Positions 37,338 to 37,576 of a DNA stretch of 37,576 bases are shown piece after piece. Numbering within the stretch: position 1 is the first letter of the stretch; every line of letters starts with the position of its first letter. A model generated the notes under the pieces. That model was not told the origin of the DNA. It searched no databases and was given only the letters and a program-made list of their open reading frames with translations. The stretch comes from Gammaproteobacteria bacterium RIFCSPHIGHO2_12_FULL_37_14 (lineage in GTDB: Bacteria > Pseudomonadota > Gammaproteobacteria > DSM-16500). Both the position numbers and the translations under genes were made by a program. The DNA lies in assembly GCA_001801485.1 (NCBI GenBank), contig MGXV01000040.1, forward strand, positions 1 to 37,576, in the 5' to 3' direction.

Positions 37338-37576
37338 TTATGTAAAATACAACAATAGCCCTATAACGAGCACTGTGATTGCCATACCACTTAAAAAATA
37401 TTTTACTTTTATCTTTTTTTCATGCAGGTGATAATCATTATTATTAGATGAGTTTTGATGAAAGCGTAATTTTTCTTGTTGTAATTTGTTTTCAGTTAGT
37501 ACCTCATAAAGCAAGGAAGGAATGGCGGGTAATTGTTCTGACCAGAGCGGCAAATTTTCATAAATACGTCTAAAAA
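37338..37576 (-). CDS. ubiB: UbiB-type ubiquinone biosynthesis protein, C-terminal end only
   Basis: The frame is open to the right edge; about 79 codons before the stop are visible, so the start is outside the window. The TTG at 37553 is internal. The segment RRIYENLPLWSEQLPAIPS followed by LLYEVL resembles the UbiB tail after its kinase-like domain, and the end is a membrane helix (YFLSGMAITVLVIGLLLYF) as in UbiB proteins. The kinase motifs cannot be checked. UbiB is an atypical kinase/ATPase needed for ubiquinone synthesis. Confidence 0.7.
   Translation of the reverse strand, partial: FRRIYENLPLWSEQLPAIPSLLYEVLTENKLQQEKLRFHQNSSNNNDYHLHEKKIKVKYFLSGMAITVLVIGLLLYFT

Overview
The window looks like chromosomal DNA of an AT-rich gammaproteobacterium, most likely of the order Legionellales (Coxiella, Legionella, Rickettsiella, Aquicella and Berkiella relatives). 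The evidence is the dnaA-dnaN-recF-gyrB block with a gamma-type GyrB carrying the long C-terminal insertion, the zapB-like/zapA/5-FTHF cyclo-ligase block, lptM-dapF, a long NAD-dependent glutamate dehydrogenase, and two large proteins of the eukaryotic-like or effector-like kind seen in host-associated Legionellales. Genus assignment is inference; no rRNA or tRNA gene is present.

Layout. (1) Bases 1-1936: the 3' part of a large effector-like gene that begins before the window. (2) 2081-9293, all on the minus strand and tightly packed: polA, a multi-pass membrane protein, ruvX, dsbB, a small exported protein, then a PLP enzyme pair (cystathionine beta-synthase type and cystathionine gamma-lyase/synthase type) that would form a reverse transsulfuration route from homocysteine to cysteine. 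(3) 9407-15526, plus strand: dnaA, dnaN, recF, gyrB. (4) 15543-24512, plus strand: a compact type IVb (R64 thin-pilus-like) pilus locus in the order PilQ ATPase, PilR platform, two prepilins, PilL/TcpQ-like protein, PilN secretin, PilO, PilP. This is permuted relative to the R64 order and has no pilT, pilU or pilV-shufflon in the window. (5) 24527-27123, minus strand: pgi, a very short lptM overlapping it by 4 bases, and dapF. (6) 27238-28434, plus strand: zapB-like gene, zapA, 5-formyltetrahydrofolate cyclo-ligase. (7) 28453-34553, minus strand: a large protein with a C-terminal WD40-like beta-propeller, then an N-terminally short NAD-glutamate dehydrogenase. (8) 34587-35674: a small accessory cassette bounded by two related palindromic repeats. 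It holds a secreted histidine-rich protein built of seven 9-residue tandem repeats and two small minus-strand genes. (9) 35822-37309 dacB (PBP4), then the 3' end of ubiB running off the right edge.

How the parts may work together. The replication-initiation and repair genes (polA, dnaA, dnaN, recF, gyrB) form a housekeeping core, and the pilus locus sits directly behind gyrB. One of its two prepilins has ten cysteines, so oxidative folding through the Dsb system (dsbB lies in the window) is a plausible link. The most unusual material is the permuted type IVb pilus locus, the His-repeat cassette between paired palindromes, the short glutamate dehydrogenase whose start lies just next to one palindrome, and the two effector-like proteins. 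No CRISPR array, insertion-sequence transposase, tRNA, rRNA or convincing DnaA-box cluster was seen.
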